A DNA stretch of 23,090 bases. Origin: 2-01-FULL-41-21 sp038065335. Its GTDB lineage: Bacteria; Patescibacteriota; Minisyncoccia; 2-02-FULL-40-12; GWA2-44-9. The position numbers and the translations under genes are program-made. The stretch is taken from positions 1-23,090 of the forward strand of contig JBBTRD010000045.1 of NCBI GenBank assembly GCA_038065335.1, read 5' to 3'. The first letter of the stretch is position 1. The number at the start of each line of letters is the position of its first letter. The notes under the pieces are model-generated. The model had not been told where the DNA came from. It saw nothing but the letters and a program-made list of their open reading frames with translations, and did no database searches. Of the stretch, positions 6,711 to 12,857 are shown one piece after another.

Positions 6711-7247
6711 ATGGCTACCGTAACCGCCCAACTAAATAATCTTCGCCAATCGCCTCGCAAGGTGAGAATGATTGTTGATGTGGTCAGGGGCAAGGGTGTT
6801 TTAAAAGCGCTTCAGCAACTAGAGTTTGTTATTCGTCGTCCGGTTCAACCAATTTCGAAATTACTTCGTTCCGCCATTGCCAACGCCGAGAATAATTTCA
6901 ATATGGTGGCGAGTAATCTTTATATTAAAGAATTTCGTGTTGATGAGGGCGTGAAATTGAAGCGTTTTCGTCCGAAAGCCATGGGCGCCGTTGGTGAAAT
7001 TCAAAAAAAGACCAGTCACATCAGTTTAATCTTGGCTGAGAAAGTGCCGGGGTTGAAACGTTCCAGCGCCGAACGCTCCCGTGCCGAAATTGACGGGGCA
7101 TTAAGCCGAAGGGACAATGGGACGGACTCAACGACAGGCAACATCGGCACTGGGGCGATCAAGCCCGAAATCAAAACCGAAATAGGCAAAAAAATTGCGG
7201 AACCGAAAAAAGGTCTTCGCAAAATGTTTCAGCGTAAATCTATATAG
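6711..7247 (+). CDS. rplV: Ribosomal protein L22 with repeat-derived tail
   Basis: L22 binds 23S rRNA and its long beta-hairpin lines the exit tunnel. Residues 1-113 are a normal L22: RQSPRKVRMIVDVVRGK, the NAENNFNM helix, IKEFRVDEGVKLKRFRPKAMG tunnel loop and KKTSHISLIL. At 178 residues it is about 65 longer than usual. The tail (from about residue 116) is Ser/Arg/Gly-rich, then Lys-rich. Nucleotides 7112-7159 within this tail align with the intergenic sequence at 10981-11034, so part of the extension appears to come from an intergenic repeat captured in frame. The ATG at 6711 has no Shine-Dalgarno. Confidence 0.96.
   Translation: MATVTAQLNNLRQSPRKVRMIVDVVRGKGVLKALQQLEFVIRRPVQPISKLLRSAIANAENNFNMVASNLYIKEFRVDEGVKLKRFRPKAMGAVGEIQKKTSHISLILAEKVPGLKRSSAERSRAEIDGALSRRDNGTDSTTGNIGTGAIKPEIKTEIGKKIAEPKKGLRKMFQRKSI
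7112..7159 (+). repeat. Repeat segment inside rplV, matches 10981-11034
   Basis: Shared blocks are ATGGGACGG, GGCAA and TCGGCACTGGGGCGAT (one difference, GGGACGAT, in the other copy). They occur in the same order and at similar spacing. Flanking GTGCCGA (7081 region) and TCGGCAC can pair. In rplV it is translated in the C-terminal extension; in the rpsH-rplF gap it is non-coding. Confidence 0.7.
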
Positions 7248-7253
7248 ACATGA

Positions 7254-7324
7254 TATTAAAACTAAAAAATAAAAAATAAAATCTTTCTGAAATATTTTAG
7301 ATTTTAGATTTAATATTTCAGATT
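7254..7324 (+). repeat. Family D inverted repeat, rplV-rpsC gap
   Basis: The left arm has AAAAAATAAAATCT words. The right arm has CTGAAATATTTTAGATTTTA followed by GATTTAATATTTCAGATT. It is one of four copies (also 8840, 10263, 12049), all in the same orientation, each ending within about 10 nt of the next start codon. Confidence 0.85.
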
Positions 7325-7330
7325 CATCAC

Positions 7331-7972
7331 ATGGGTCAAAAAATATCCCCAATTTCATTACGCGTCGGTATCTTGAAGGACTGGTCGTCCACCTGGTTTG
7401 GCGGTCGCAAATATATTCCTTATTTGAAGGATGATTTAGCCGTGCGCGCTTTTTTGGATAATAGACTCAAAAATATGGGTGTAGCCGATATTCGACTCGA
7501 ACGAGGCAGTGATATTTTAAATGTTATTATCACTACTTCTCGTCCGGGTTTATTGATCGGTCGTGGTGGAACTGGCATTGAAGAGCTCAAGAAAGCCATC
7601 AATACTTGTCTAAAGAAAAAAGTAGCCATTCGTTTGGAAGTTTTGGAGTTTAGAAATCCGGAAGAATCGGCTCGCGTCATGGCCGAATCGATTGTTGAAC
7701 AACTCGAGAAACGTATTCCGTTTCGACGATTGATGAAGCAGTCGCTGATTAAAATTATGTCTTCTCGAGCGGTTAAGGGTGCCAAAATTTATATGGGTGG
7801 CCGATTGGATGGAGCTGAAATTGCTCGAGCGGAACATTTAGAAGAAGGCAGTCTCCCGCTTCAGACTCTTCGAGCCGATATTGATTATGCTAAAGCGACA
7901 GCCCATACAACTTTCGGCACGATTGGCGTGAAAGTCTGGATTTACAAAGGAGAAAAATTTGAAGAAAAATAG
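7331..7972 (+). CDS. rpsC: Ribosomal protein S3
   Basis: S3 forms part of the mRNA entry channel and has helicase-related roles on the 30S head. The start MGQKISPISLRVG is the classic S3 N-terminus. The KH domain has GRGG at residues 77-80, and the C-terminal domain includes PFRRLMKQSLIKIM, GAKIYMGGRLDGAEIAR and GTIGVKVWIYKGE. The 213 residues are normal. It starts 6 nt after a family D repeat without a Shine-Dalgarno. The following gap to rplP is 35 nt and has no inverted repeat. Confidence 0.98.
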   Translation: MGQKISPISLRVGILKDWSSTWFGGRKYIPYLKDDLAVRAFLDNRLKNMGVADIRLERGSDILNVIITTSRPGLLIGRGGTGIEELKKAINTCLKKKVAIRLEVLEFRNPEESARVMAESIVEQLEKRIPFRRLMKQSLIKIMSSRAVKGAKIYMGGRLDGAEIARAEHLEEGSLPLQTLRADIDYAKATAHTTFGTIGVKVWIYKGEKFEEK

Positions 7973-8007
7973 ACAAAAATCGAGATTTCTGTTAAAATAA
8001 CACAACG

Positions 8008-8409
8008 ATGCAACCTTCACGCGTTAAACACACAAAAACTCATAAGAACGGAAATAAAGGCTATGCCACGCGCGGGACTCGTTTGAGTTTTGGTTCGTTT
8101 GGTTTGAAATCTGAAGAGGCCAAATGGCTTAAATCCAATCAACTTGAAGCGGCTCGTAAAGTGATGGCTCGGTCTATTCAACGCGGTGGCAAGATTTGGA
8201 TGCGTGTTTTTCCCGATAAACCCCGCACCAGCAATGGTGGCACTAAGGGTATGGGCGGCGGCCGGGGAGCTTTGTCTCATTTTGTGGCGCCAGTTGAAAT
8301 TGGCCGAGTCATTTTTGAGATTGATGGTTTGCCCGAAGCGGTCGCTCGTGAAGCCTTACGTTTAGGGGCCCACAAATTACCAATCAAAACAAAAATTATA
8401 AGCAGATAA
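8008..8409 (+). CDS. rplP: Ribosomal protein L16
   Basis: L16 organises the A-site region of the 50S subunit and is needed for late assembly. The 133 residues include the KHTKTHKNGNKGYATRG start region, LEAARKVMARSIQRGGKIW, FPDKPRTSNGGTKGMGGGRG and a C-terminal half with FEIDGLPEAVAREALRLGAHKLPIKT. These are all family signatures at expected positions. It is close to rpsC (35 nt) and 2 nt from rpmC, indicating tight cotranscription. No Shine-Dalgarno is visible before the ATG. Confidence 0.98.
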   Translation: MQPSRVKHTKTHKNGNKGYATRGTRLSFGSFGLKSEEAKWLKSNQLEAARKVMARSIQRGGKIWMRVFPDKPRTSNGGTKGMGGGRGALSHFVAPVEIGRVIFEIDGLPEAVAREALRLGAHKLPIKTKIISR

Positions 8410-8411
8410 TA

Positions 8412-8594
8412 ATGAAACATTTTGATACTAACAATAAATCACGGGAAGAATTAACCGGCTCATTGACCGAATTTCGGACTAAGCTAACCCAACTCGAATT
8501 TGATCGGGCTGATAAGAAGTTAAAAGATGTTAGTCAATTTAAAAAAACCAAAAAAGATATTGCTCGGATCCTAACAACCTTACACACCTTATAA
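8412..8594 (+). CDS. rpmC: Ribosomal protein L29
   Basis: L29 is a small helical-hairpin protein beside L23 at the tunnel exit. The 60 residues show the two-helix pattern: SREELTGSLTEFRTKLTQLEFDRADKKLKD, then SQFKKTKKDIARILTTL. This corresponds to the family pattern of ELxxxLxxLRxExFxLRFQxAxGQLxNxxxIRxxRRxIARixTxL. Here the usual RFQ-A-G-Q segment is altered (EFDRADKKLKD), so it is a divergent member. Identity rests on this pattern plus the position 2 nt after rplP and 1 nt before rpsQ. Confidence 0.93.
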   Translation: MKHFDTNNKSREELTGSLTEFRTKLTQLEFDRADKKLKDVSQFKKTKKDIARILTTLHTL

Positions 8595-8595
8595 C

Positions 8596-8841
8596 ATGAT
8601 TACCACCTTGCAACACCGAATCCTTAAAGGATATGTCGTTTCTGATAAAATGCAGAAAACGGTTGTCGTTGAAGTAACTCGAATGAGAATTCATCCAAAA
8701 TACAAAAAATCGTACAAAGTTTCGACTCGTTTCAAGGCCCACAATCCCGAAAACGTTTTTCACACTGGCGATAAAGTTATTATTCAAGAAGGCCGACCGT
8801 TGTCCAAAGAAAAACATTGGACGGTCGTAGGGAAAATTTAA
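8596..8841 (+). CDS. rpsQ: Ribosomal protein S17
   Basis: S17 is an OB-fold protein that binds 16S rRNA early in 30S assembly. The 81 residues have the family motifs LKGYVVSDKMQKTVVVEV (normally G-x-V-x-S-D-K-M-x-K-T), HPKYKKSYKVSTRFKAHNP and GDKVIIQEGRPLSKEKHW. It begins 1 nt after the rpmC stop, implying translational coupling. The stop codon merges into the AT-rich start of a family D repeat. Confidence 0.98.
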   Translation: MITTLQHRILKGYVVSDKMQKTVVVEVTRMRIHPKYKKSYKVSTRFKAHNPENVFHTGDKVIIQEGRPLSKEKHWTVVGKI

Positions 8842-8905
8842 AAATAAAAACTAAAAAATAAAATCTGTCTGAAAATATTTTAGATTTTAGATGTAAAATT
8901 TTAGA
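8840..8905 (+). repeat. Family D inverted repeat, rpsQ-rplN gap
   Basis: The left arm has AAATAAAAACTAAAAAATAA followed by AATCT. The right arm is CTGAAAATATTTTAGATTTT followed by AGATGTAAAATTTTAGAT. The copy overlaps the last two bases of the rpsQ stop and ends 8 nt before rplN. Confidence 0.85.
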
Positions 8906-8913
8906 TAAATAAT

Positions 8914-9282
8914 ATGTTACAGCTTCGATCTATCGTTACCGTGGCGGATAATTCAGGCGCGAAAGTCGTCGGTATTTTTAAGGTGCTTGGCGGTTCCGGC
9001 CGACGCTACGCCGAACTTGGCGATATTGTCGTCGCTTCGGTCAAAGTGGCTGAACCGCGTAAAGGCGTCAAGAAAAAGGAAATTGTAAAGTGCGTTGTCG
9101 TTCGTCAGCGCAAACCATTTCGACGCAGAGACGGCACTTATATTCGATTCGATGACAATGCCGTTGTAGTATTGGCGACTGGTACCGAACCCAAGGGCGG
9201 CCGTATTTTTGGCCCGATTCCTCGTGAAATTAAAGAACGAGGTTTTAACACGATCGCGTCATTGGCCGAAGAAGTCGTGTAG
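8914..9282 (+). CDS. rplN: Ribosomal protein L14
   Basis: L14 sits at the subunit interface and is the binding site of the silencing factor RsfS. The 122 residues are exactly family length. It opens MLQLRSIVTVADNSGAKVVG, has the GDIVVASVKVAEPRKGVKKKEIVKCVVVR core, and ends with PIPREIKERGFNTIASLAEEVV. No extension or missing motif is seen. It is bracketed by a family D repeat upstream and a family A repeat downstream. Confidence 0.98.
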   Translation: MLQLRSIVTVADNSGAKVVGIFKVLGGSGRRYAELGDIVVASVKVAEPRKGVKKKEIVKCVVVRQRKPFRRRDGTYIRFDDNAVVVLATGTEPKGGRIFGPIPREIKERGFNTIASLAEEVV

Positions 9283-9283
9283 C

Positions 9284-9384
9284 GTTGAGAACCAATCCTT
9301 CTGCCCCAGACCCATGGAACCAGTCCCGACGGTTCCCCCAAGGGGTCCCCCTCCGCTACTGGGTCATAAGGATTGGTTCTCAAC
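9284..9384 (+). repeat. Family A structured repeat, copy 2
   Basis: The terminal arms are perfect 17-nt inverted repeats, GTTGAGAACCAATCCTT (9284-9300) and its complement (9368-9384). The core between them matches copy 1 (4049-4155) in the opposite orientation, with 1-base changes and a shorter central loop (AAGGGG in place of a CGCTTCGCGGG-like hairpin). It fills the rplN-rplX gap. Confidence 0.88.
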
Positions 9385-9411
9385 AGCTGGTAAAAATTTA
9401 TAAACAAACAA

Positions 9412-9720
9412 ATGAAATTATTAAAAGGGGACAATGCAGTCATGTTGAGCGGTAAAGATCGAGGTAAGAAAGCCAAGATTTTGGCCGTGATGTCTGAATC
9501 TGGAAAAGTAGTTTTGGAGGGTTTAAATATGGTTAAACGTCACACTAAACCTCGGAAACAAGGTCAGTCCGGTCAAATTATCAATAAAGAACGAGCAGTG
9601 AGCGCGGCCAGTGTTGCCATTATTTGTAAGTCGTGCGACAAAGTTACTCGTGTAGGCTACTCGATCGATGGCAATACAAAAATTCGTATTTGTAAAAAAT
9701 GCAAAAGTGCGGTACAATAA
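9412..9720 (+). CDS. rplX: Ribosomal protein L24
   Basis: L24 is an assembly initiator of the 50S subunit. The KOW motif is at the N-terminus (KGDNAVMLSGKDRGKKAKIL), followed by VVLEGLNMVKRHTKP. The C-terminal part has a possible zinc ribbon, Cys72-x2-Cys75 and Cys94-x2-Cys97, surrounding DKVTRVGYSIDGNTKIRI, as in many zinc-type L24 proteins. At 102 residues the length is normal. It is separated by 9 nt from rplE. No Shine-Dalgarno is evident. Confidence 0.98.
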   Translation: MKLLKGDNAVMLSGKDRGKKAKILAVMSESGKVVLEGLNMVKRHTKPRKQGQSGQIINKERAVSAASVAIICKSCDKVTRVGYSIDGNTKIRICKKCKSAVQ

Positions 9721-9729
9721 CCGACCATC

Positions 9730-10284
9730 ATGACTCAATTAATTGAACAATATCGCAAACACGCTATTCCTGCTCTGCGGAAGGAATTTAAGATCGCGAA
9801 TATTATGGCCGTTCCGAAGCTCACTAAAGCGGTCATTAATGTTGGGGTGGGTCGATTATCCAAAGAAGACAAAATTTTAGAACGGATCGCCAAAGATGTG
9901 GCCAATCTTTCAGGCCAAAAGCCGACTTTTCGAATGGCCAAGAAATCGATTGCCAGTTTTAAAATCCGTCAAGGCGCGCCGGTCGGTATTGCCGTGACTC
10001 TTCGAGGGAGTCGGATGTATGATTTTGCCGATCGTTTTATTAATATCGCTTTGCCTCGTTCCAAAGATTTTCGCGGTATTCCAGCCTCAAACGTTGACGC
10101 GAGCGGTAATTTAAATATTGGTCTCAAAGAGTCGAGTATTTTTCCAGAATTGAATTACGAGAACGTAAAAGATATTTTCAGTTTACAAGTTACCTTTACG
10201 ACCACGGCCCACACCCACACCGAAGGCGTGGCCTTATTTAAGAGTTTGGGATTTCCAATCGCAAAAATAAAAAATAAAATCTAA
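9730..10284 (+). CDS. rplE: Ribosomal protein L5
   Basis: L5 binds 5S rRNA and contacts the P-site tRNA and bridge B1b. The 184 residues include the family signatures NIMAVPKLTKAVINVGVG, LSGQKP, KKSIASFKIRQGAPVGIAVTLRG, LPRSKDFRGI, GLKESSIFPEL and FTTTAHTHTEG. Its last seven codons (KIKNKI and the stop) are part of the family D repeat. The C-terminus therefore appears to have been replaced or defined by repeat sequence. The true family C-terminus usually ends close to here, so the loss is small. Confidence 0.98.
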   Translation: MTQLIEQYRKHAIPALRKEFKIANIMAVPKLTKAVINVGVGRLSKEDKILERIAKDVANLSGQKPTFRMAKKSIASFKIRQGAPVGIAVTLRGSRMYDFADRFINIALPRSKDFRGIPASNVDASGNLNIGLKESSIFPELNYENVKDIFSLQVTFTTTAHTHTEGVALFKSLGFPIAKIKNKI

Positions 10285-10338
10285 AAAATAAAATCTGTCT
10301 GAAAAATATTTTAGATTTTAGATGTAATATTTTAGATT
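10263..10338 (+). repeat. Family D inverted repeat, rplE-rpsN gap
   Basis: The left arm (AAAATAAAAAATAAAATCTA) is translated as the end of L5 and contains its stop codon. The right arm is TTTTAGATTTTAGATGTAAT followed by ATTTTAGATT. It ends 7 nt before rpsN. Confidence 0.85.
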
Positions 10339-10345
10339 CGTATCA

Positions 10346-10531
10346 ATGGCAAAGAAATCAACCATCGCGCGGTCAAATAAGAAACCCAAGTTCTCCTCGA
10401 GAATTGTGTTGCGTTGTTTCTTGTGTGGCCGAAAGGGTGGTTATATGCGAAAGTTTGGATTGTGCCGTATTCATTTTCGTGAACTGGCCAGTGCCGGGCT
10501 ATTACCGGGAATAAAAAAATCATCATGGTAA
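10346..10531 (+). CDS. rpsN: Ribosomal protein S14, zinc-binding type
   Basis: S14 is a 30S head protein. This is the short (61 residue) zinc type. Motif Cys24-x2-Cys27 is followed by GRKGGYMRKFGLCRIHFREL, with Cys40 and His43. In most family members the fourth ligand is cysteine (CRIC); here it is histidine. A Cys3His site could still hold zinc. The C-terminal SAGLLPGIKKSSW is typical. The last 7 nt (ATGGTAA) overlap the rpsH start, suggesting translational coupling. No Shine-Dalgarno is visible. Confidence 0.97.
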   Translation: MAKKSTIARSNKKPKFSSRIVLRCFLCGRKGGYMRKFGLCRIHFRELASAGLLPGIKKSSW

Positions 10532-10938
10532 CCGATCCTGTTTCAGATTTGCTTATACGCATCAAGAACGCTCAAGCGGTTTCTCGCGGCCAGGTTTTGA
10601 TTCCGTTTTCAAAAATGAAACTTGCGATGGCCAATGTTTTAAAAGATGCCGGTTACTTGGCCGAAGTTGAACGCAAAAAAAAGTTTGCTCCTAGCGGTAA
10701 AAAGACTGAACATGAGTATCTTTTATTGACTCTGAAATATCTGGATGGCGAAAAAGCAATTCAGGATATGAAAATTATTAGCAAGCCATCCCGACGGATT
10801 TATATTAAGGCCGAAGAAATTAGACCCGTTCATTCTGGTTACGGTTTGGCTGTTATTTCAACGTCTCAAGGCGTGATGAACTCCAAAGATGCGAAGAAAC
10901 GAAAGCTTGGCGGTGAATTGATCTGTGAGATATGGTAA
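10525..10938 (+). CDS. rpsH: Ribosomal protein S8
   Basis: S8 binds the central domain of 16S rRNA and in E. coli represses the spc operon. The 137 residues begin MVTDPVSDLLIRIKNAQ. They include VLKDAGYLAEVE, LKYLDGE, KIISKPSRRIYIKAEEI, and the C-terminal GYGLAVISTSQGVMNSKDAKKRKLGGELICEIW, which are all conserved. It starts inside the rpsN stop region (7-nt overlap). A 94-nt gap with a hairpin and a repeat precedes rplF. Confidence 0.98.
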   Translation: MVTDPVSDLLIRIKNAQAVSRGQVLIPFSKMKLAMANVLKDAGYLAEVERKKKFAPSGKKTEHEYLLLTLKYLDGEKAIQDMKIISKPSRRIYIKAEEIRPVHSGYGLAVISTSQGVMNSKDAKKRKLGGELICEIW

Positions 10939-10939
10939 A

Positions 10940-11034
10940 ACGTCCCGCTCCCGAAGTTATGCCTGCCTTTGGCAAGCAGAGACAGATGGGACGGGTTAAA
11001 AACCGGCAAGTGACAATGTCGGCACTGGGACGAT
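10940..11034 (+). repeat. Repeat and hairpin in the rpsH-rplF gap
   Basis: CGTCCC (10941-10946) can pair with GGGACG (10988-10993), enclosing a TGCCTGCC/GGCAAGCA hairpin (10960-10978). Nucleotides 10981-11034 resemble a segment translated in rplV (7112-7159), ending TCGGCACTGGGACGAT. That final block includes the A and T of the rplF start codon. Confidence 0.65.
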
Positions 11035-11578
11035 GTCCAAAATCGGAAAAAAACTAATCGCTATTCCTCAAGGTGTTGATGTCAAAATCGACGGCGATTT
11101 GATTTCCGTGAAGGGACCCAAAGGCACTCTTCAGAAAACAATCTCAAAAGATGTTATTATCGTTGTCGAGGGCAACGAAATAAAAATTCGCCTGGCTCCA
11201 GGCGCATCCAAAAATGGTAAAGTTTTTTGGGGCTTGAGCCGAGCTTTAATTCAGAATATGGTTACTGGTGTTACAACAGGTTTCGAAACAGTTTTAGAAT
11301 TTCAAGGTGTTGGCTACAAAGCGACTGTCAAGGGCAATAACCTTGAACTTGGTCTTGGTTTTTCTCATCCGGTGACGGTTGAGGGAGCGGAGGGTATTAC
11401 TTTCGCAACCGATAAGAATTCCATCAAGATTCAAGGTATTGATAAAGAATTGATTGGCAAAATCGCCGCCAATATCCGAATACATCGATTGCCCGAGCCA
11501 TATAAAGGGAGCGGTATTCGATATCAGGGCGAAGTTATTAAACGCAAAGCGGGCAAGAAGGCCGCGACAGCCGCCTAA
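11033..11578 (+). CDS. rplF: Ribosomal protein L6
   Basis: L6 lies near the factor-binding site of the 50S subunit. The 181 residues carry two L6 domains: MSKIGKKLIAIPQGVDVKI with VKGPKGTLQKTI (domain 1), and GFETVLEFQGVGYKATVKGNNLELGLGFSHPV to KIAANIRIHRLPEPYKGSGIRY (domain 2). The end KRKAGKKAATAA is usual. The ATG overlaps the last bases of a repeat shared with rplV, and the stop codon TAA forms the beginning of a family E repeat (TAATCCCGTTAGA). Confidence 0.98.
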   Translation: MSKIGKKLIAIPQGVDVKIDGDLISVKGPKGTLQKTISKDVIIVVEGNEIKIRLAPGASKNGKVFWGLSRALIQNMVTGVTTGFETVLEFQGVGYKATVKGNNLELGLGFSHPVTVEGAEGITFATDKNSIKIQGIDKELIGKIAANIRIHRLPEPYKGSGIRYQGEVIKRKAGKKAATAA

Positions 11579-11691
11579 TCCCGTTAGAAATGAACCCTAC
11601 GGGTATAATTATGAAAATCAATAATATAAAACTGGTTGTAGCCTGCCACCACCTCAAGACGGTGGATGGTTTGTTGCATTTCTAACGGGAT
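11578..11691 (+). repeat. Family E junction repeat, rplF-rplR gap
   Basis: The perfect 15-nt arms ATCCCGTTAGAAATG (11578-11592) and CATTTCTAACGGGAT (11677-11691) enclose 84 nt, with an inner CCACC/GGTGG stem. The last base of the rplF stop codon is the first base of the left arm, and the first two bases of the rplR start codon are the last two of the right arm. Confidence 0.9.
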
Positions 11692-12049
11692 GAAAACCAC
11701 AAAATCAGAAAAAAGAATCAGCCGGCACGCTCGGGTTCGAGCCAAGATCAAGGGCACTGCCGAACGCCCCCGCGTGGCTATTTTCAAGAGCAATAAATTT
11801 ATCTATGCTCAAGTTATTGATGATGTCACTGGCGTTACGATTATCGCCGTCTCTGATTACGCCAGTAAAAAAGCTAAGCCGGCGAAAGGGACAAAGACCG
11901 AGAAGGCATCCTTGAACGGCAAAGCGTTGGCTGAAGCTCTAAAGAAAAAAGGGATAGACACGGTTTTATTTGATCGAGGAGGGTTTAAATATCATGGCCG
12001 AGTAAAGGCTCTGGCTGAAAGTTTGCGCGAAGCCGGAATTAAATTATGA
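11690..12049 (+). CDS. rplR: Ribosomal protein L18
   Basis: L18 binds 5S rRNA in the central protuberance. The ATG at 11690 gives MKTTKSEKRISRHARVRAKI, then GTAERPRVAIFKSNKFIYAQVIDD, GKALAEALKKKGIDTVLFDRGGFKYHGRVKALAESLREAGIKL; these are all family motifs, and 119 residues is normal. An in-frame ATG at 11666 would only add repeat-encoded residues. The start codon overlaps the right arm of the family E repeat, so the arm sequence AACGGG sits directly before ATG. There is no conventional ribosome binding site. Confidence 0.98.
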   Translation: MKTTKSEKRISRHARVRAKIKGTAERPRVAIFKSNKFIYAQVIDDVTGVTIIAVSDYASKKAKPAKGTKTEKASLNGKALAEALKKKGIDTVLFDRGGFKYHGRVKALAESLREAGIKL

Positions 12050-12121
12050 AAATAAAAACTAAAAAATAAAATCTAAAATCTATCTGAAATATTTTAAATT
12101 TTAGATGTAACATTTTAGATT
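12049..12121 (+). repeat. Family D inverted repeat, rplR-rpsE gap
   Basis: The left arm has AAAATAAAAACTAAAAAATA followed by AAATCT. The right arm has CTGAAATATTTTAAATTTTA followed by GATGTAACATTTTAGAT. It ends 6 nt before rpsE and has the same orientation as the other three copies. Confidence 0.85.
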
Positions 12122-12127
12122 TATATT

Positions 12128-12799
12128 ATGGAAACTGAAGTCGAAAAACAATCAGAAGCAATAACTTCAACAATCCCGGAACCAATTCCGGCTGAAGTTT
12201 CTGTTGAGGTGCCGGCCCCGATTTCACGTGGCCCGGAAACCGGAATGCGCCTGCCTGCTAGCAAGCAGGGATTTGGTGGTGGACGTGGCGGTCGAGGCGG
12301 AGGTCAATTCGGCGGCCGAGGCGGCCGGAGTGGAATGCGTCGAGGTGGCGACCGACCCAAGTCTGAATTTGATCAAAAAGTTCTTGAAATCGCCCGTGTC
12401 TCGCGCGTGACTAAAGGCGGCAAGCGTTTCAGTTTCCGCGCCACGATTGTCATTGGTGACGGCAAAGGCCGGGTTGGGGTGGGTATGGCCAAAGGGAAAG
12501 ACGTTGCTCAATCCGTCCAGAAAGCCGTCAATCAAGCCAAGAAATATTTATTTATTGTGCCCCTGAAGCATGGTACAATCCCGTATCAAGTTGAAGCCAA
12601 ATATAATTCGGCGGTGGTAATTTTGAAACCGGGTCGGGGCGGGGTTAAGGCCGGCGGTCCGGTTCGGGTCGTGGCCAAACTCGCCGGTATTACCGGTTTG
12701 ACGGGTAAATTGATTGAACGCACTAATAATAAACTTAATATCGCCCAAGCCACAATTAAGGCCTTAAGGATGATTAAGCCCAAAAACATAGCTGATTAG
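12128..12799 (+). CDS. rpsE: Ribosomal protein S5 with RGG-rich extension
   Basis: S5 is a 30S protein important for decoding accuracy and mRNA entry. The core starts near residue 78 (FDQKVLEIARVSRVTKGGKR) and continues with SFRATIVIGDGKGRVGVGMAKGKD, VPLKHGTIPYQVEAKY, LKPGRGGVKAGGPVR and LIERTNNKLNIAQATIKAL. At 223 residues it is about 55 longer than usual because of an N-terminal extension. This has an acidic/proline start (1-34), then an RGG-type glycine/arginine-rich stretch (48-76). A palindromic repeat unit (12250-12270) encodes RLPASKQG (41-48) just before it. The last codons and stop lie within a family C repeat. Confidence 0.97.
   Translation: METEVEKQSEAITSTIPEPIPAEVSVEVPAPISRGPETGMRLPASKQGFGGGRGGRGGGQFGGRGGRSGMRRGGDRPKSEFDQKVLEIARVSRVTKGGKRFSFRATIVIGDGKGRVGVGMAKGKDVAQSVQKAVNQAKKYLFIVPLKHGTIPYQVEAKYNSAVVILKPGRGGVKAGGPVRVVAKLAGITGLTGKLIERTNNKLNIAQATIKALRMIKPKNIAD
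12250..12270 (+). repeat. Palindromic repeat unit inside rpsE
   Basis: CCTGCCTGCTAGCAAGCAGG is nearly self-complementary. Similar units lie in non-coding DNA at 10960-10978 (TGCCTGCC...GGCAAGCA) and at 20636-20660 (CTGCCTG...CAGGCAGGC). Here it is translated in the S5 N-terminal extension. Confidence 0.65.
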
Positions 12800-12856
12800 T
12801 TGATTAGCTGATTAGGGAAACCTAAAAAGCTAGTAAGCTAAAAAGCTAGTAAGCTA
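12790..12856 (+). repeat. Family C inverted repeat, rpsE-rplO gap
   Basis: The left arm AGCTGATTAGTTGATTAGCT followed by GATTAGG encodes the end of S5 and its stop (gct gat tag). The right arm is CCTAAAAAGCTAGTAAGCTA with a second AAAAGCTAGTAAGCTA unit. It ends 1 nt before the rplO start. Confidence 0.87.
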
Positions 12857-12857
12857 A

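Noticed and set aside
11666..11689. Upstream ATG for rplR
   Set aside because: It adds residues encoded by the repeat arm that do not resemble L18, whereas the ATG at 11690 gives the normal start.
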